DNA of 17,381 bases from Chloroflexales bacterium (GTDB taxonomy: Bacteria; Chloroflexota; Chloroflexia; Chloroflexales; Chloroflexaceae), in NCBI GenBank assembly GCA_013336035.1, contig JAAXUL010000059.1, positions 298-17,678 on the forward strand, in the 5' to 3' direction. The notes under the pieces are model-generated. The model did no database searches and was not told where the DNA came from. It worked only from the letters and a program-made list of their open reading frames with translations. Positions 16,161-17,381 of the stretch are shown in pieces (positions within the stretch are counted from its first letter, which is position 1; every line of letters begins with the position of its first letter). The position numbers and the translations under genes are program-made.

Positions 16161-17381
16161 ATGGACGACCTACCCGACAGCATTGACATCGCCCTTGAGC
16201 AGGCGCTTACTCGTCTAGGTGCAGGCGAGCCGCCCGAGTTGATTCTGCGGGATTACCCGCAGTATGCGGCTGAGCTCGAGCCGCTGCTCTCCGCGCGTAT
16301 CTTCCTGCGGGGCTGGCAGCCCCCGGCCCTCTCGCCCCAGGTCAGGGCGGCGGCGCGCACCCGGGCACGCCTGGCGCTGCGCCAGACCTATCAGCAGCGG
16401 GGCGGGTGGGGCTGGGGTGGCCTGGGGCTGCGCCTGGCCGTGGCCCTCGTCCTGGCCCTCACACTCCTTGGCGGCGGTGTCGCCCTGGCCGAGAAGAGCC
16501 TGCCGGGCGACCCGCTCTACGGCCTGAAGCGGGCCGGAGAGAGCGCCAGCCTTCGTCTTACGAGCGATCCCGCCGCGCGGGCCGAGCTCAGCTTGCGCCT
16601 GGCCACTCGACGCGCTGGCGAGATTACCGCCCTTAGCCGTGCCGGTCGCTCGATCGAGCCTGGCCTGATCGCTGACCTGAAGGCTGATTATGGCCGCGCA
16701 GCCGATGCGATCGCCGCTGCCCCAGACCCGCGCCGCGCCGCGCTGAGGTCTCGCTACATGGATGAGCTGAATGTCCATCGGGCGGGCTTCGACGCAGCCA
16801 TCGCTACGGCCTCTGCCCGCCCTGCCCGCGAGGCCCTGAGCGCGGCCCTCGTCGCCAGTAGCGAGGCCGCGGAGCAATTCGGCGAGCCCAATGCTATGCC
16901 CGGCTCGACTTCTCGACCTATGGCCTCGCCCAGCCCCTCGGCCACGGCCACCAGCGCGCCCACCACGACCCAGATACCCAAGCTCGAGACCGCGGCTGCT
17001 ACAGCAAGCCCGCGCTCGACTAGCACGCCGGTGCCTACGCTCGCACCGACGGCGCCCCCAACGGCTGCGCCTCGGCTACGACCCGGCCCAACCAGCACCC
17101 TTGTGCCGCCGCTGCTGGTACAGGCGCCCGCCGATACAGCGTCGCCAGCCCCCAGCGAGACGCCGGTGGCAAGCGAGACGCCCGAGGTCCACCCCCCCGT
17201 GCCTGAAAGGACGCCAGGCTCGGGCGAGATCCATGAGCCTGTCAGGACGCCGGATACTGGCGACGCTCGCGAGCCGGAGCAGCCGCGCGAGCCGGAGCAG
17301 CCGCGCGAGCCGGAGCAGCCGCGTGAGCCGGAGCCAACGCGCGAGTTGAAGCCAACGCGCGAGCCGGAGCAGCCGCGCGAG
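16161..17381 (+). CDS. ECF-linked membrane protein, DUF5667-like, with Pro-rich stalk and REPEQP repeats; 3' end beyond the window
   Basis: The frame is open for 407 codons from ATG 16161 to the right edge, so the C-terminus is missing. GTG 16143 is an in-frame alternative; AGGAG at 16137-16141 suits neither start well. Residues 1-85 are cytoplasmic and could hold an anti-sigma-like segment (IALEQALTRLGAGEPPELILRDYP). A membrane helix lies at 88-110. Outside, SLPGDPLYGLKRAGE (113-127) followed by a helical region to about 240 fits the DUF5667 domain often found beside sigma factors. From about 245 the chain is Ser/Thr/Pro/Ala-rich, like a wall-spanning stalk, and ends in tandem REPEQP repeats. 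It follows the sigma gene on the same strand, in the same frame, separated by one stop codon and 33 bases. It is probably an anti-sigma or sensor partner; no CHCC zinc motif is seen. Confidence 0.85.
   Translation, partial: MDDLPDSIDIALEQALTRLGAGEPPELILRDYPQYAAELEPLLSARIFLRGWQPPALSPQVRAAARTRARLALRQTYQQRGGWGWGGLGLRLAVALVLALTLLGGGVALAEKSLPGDPLYGLKRAGESASLRLTSDPAARAELSLRLATRRAGEITALSRAGRSIEPGLIADLKADYGRAADAIAAAPDPRRAALRSRYMDELNVHRAGFDAAIATASARPAREALSAALVASSEAAEQFGEPNAMPGSTSRPMASPSPSATATSAPTTTQIPKLETAAATASPRSTSTPVPTLAPTAPPTAAPRLRPGPTSTLVPPLLVQAPADTASPAPSETPVASETPEVHPPVPERTPGSGEIHEPVRTPDTGDAREPEQPREPEQPREPEQPREPEPTRELKPTREPEQPRE
17268..17381 (+). repeat. 18-base tandem repeats coding REPEQP
   Basis: Six full 18-base units and part of a seventh run to the window edge. 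Units 1, 2, 3 and 6 encode REPEQP, unit 4 REPEPT and unit 5 RELKPT. The first three units are identical (CGCGAGCCGGAGCAGCCG), a pattern prone to slippage that keeps the frame. The repeats lie in the predicted extracytoplasmic stalk of the membrane protein. Confidence 0.85.

Noticed and set aside
17268..17381. CRISPR-like array
   Set aside because: The units are contiguous 18-base coding repeats with no spacers, in frame within a large gene.

Overview
The window is GC-rich, densely coded DNA with GTG/TTG starts in use, purine-rich Shine-Dalgarno (SD) sites before only some genes, and C-rich/G-rich hairpin repeats between genes. Gene content (a System I cytochrome c maturation cluster with a CXXXY-type CcmE, a prkA-yeaH-spoVR cluster, and an ECF sigma factor with a DUF5667-like membrane partner) and repeat style suggest a Chloroflexota bacterium, perhaps of the Roseiflexus/Chloroflexus type. 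That assignment is inference from style, not from a marker gene.

Layout. Minus strand, 13791 down to 1: prkA, yeaH (DUF444, VWA domain), spoVR, prmC, an unrecognised membrane-anchored coiled-coil protein, an alpha/beta hydrolase, ccmA, ccmB, ccmC, ccmD, ccmE, ccmF, and a J-domain-like protein cut by the left edge. Plus strand, 14212 to 17381: a flavoprotein of the pyridine nucleotide-disulfide oxidoreductase fold, an ECF sigma factor, and a membrane protein that runs off the right edge. Positions 13792-14211 form a 420-base divergent control region.

How the genes work together. CcmA/B form the ABC transporter, CcmC/D load heme on CcmE, and CcmF transfers it to apocytochrome c. The CcmE heme ligand is cysteine (CPSKY) rather than histidine, and no ccmG/H/I is present beside ccmF; both fit the described variant of System I. 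PrkA, YeaH and SpoVR form the widespread stress/stationary-phase trio. The ECF sigma factor and the adjacent single-pass protein with a Pro/Ser/Thr stalk and REPEQP repeats look like a signalling pair.

The least explained parts are: the roughly 285-base prkA leader, whose segments can pair as a pseudoknot or as two exclusive stems; a hairpin over the expected spoVR ribosome site; a repeat-like insertion inside prmC; a roughly 100-residue insertion in CcmC; and a likely leaderless ccmA transcript. Two real genes run off the window edges (1-325 minus, 16161-17381 plus).
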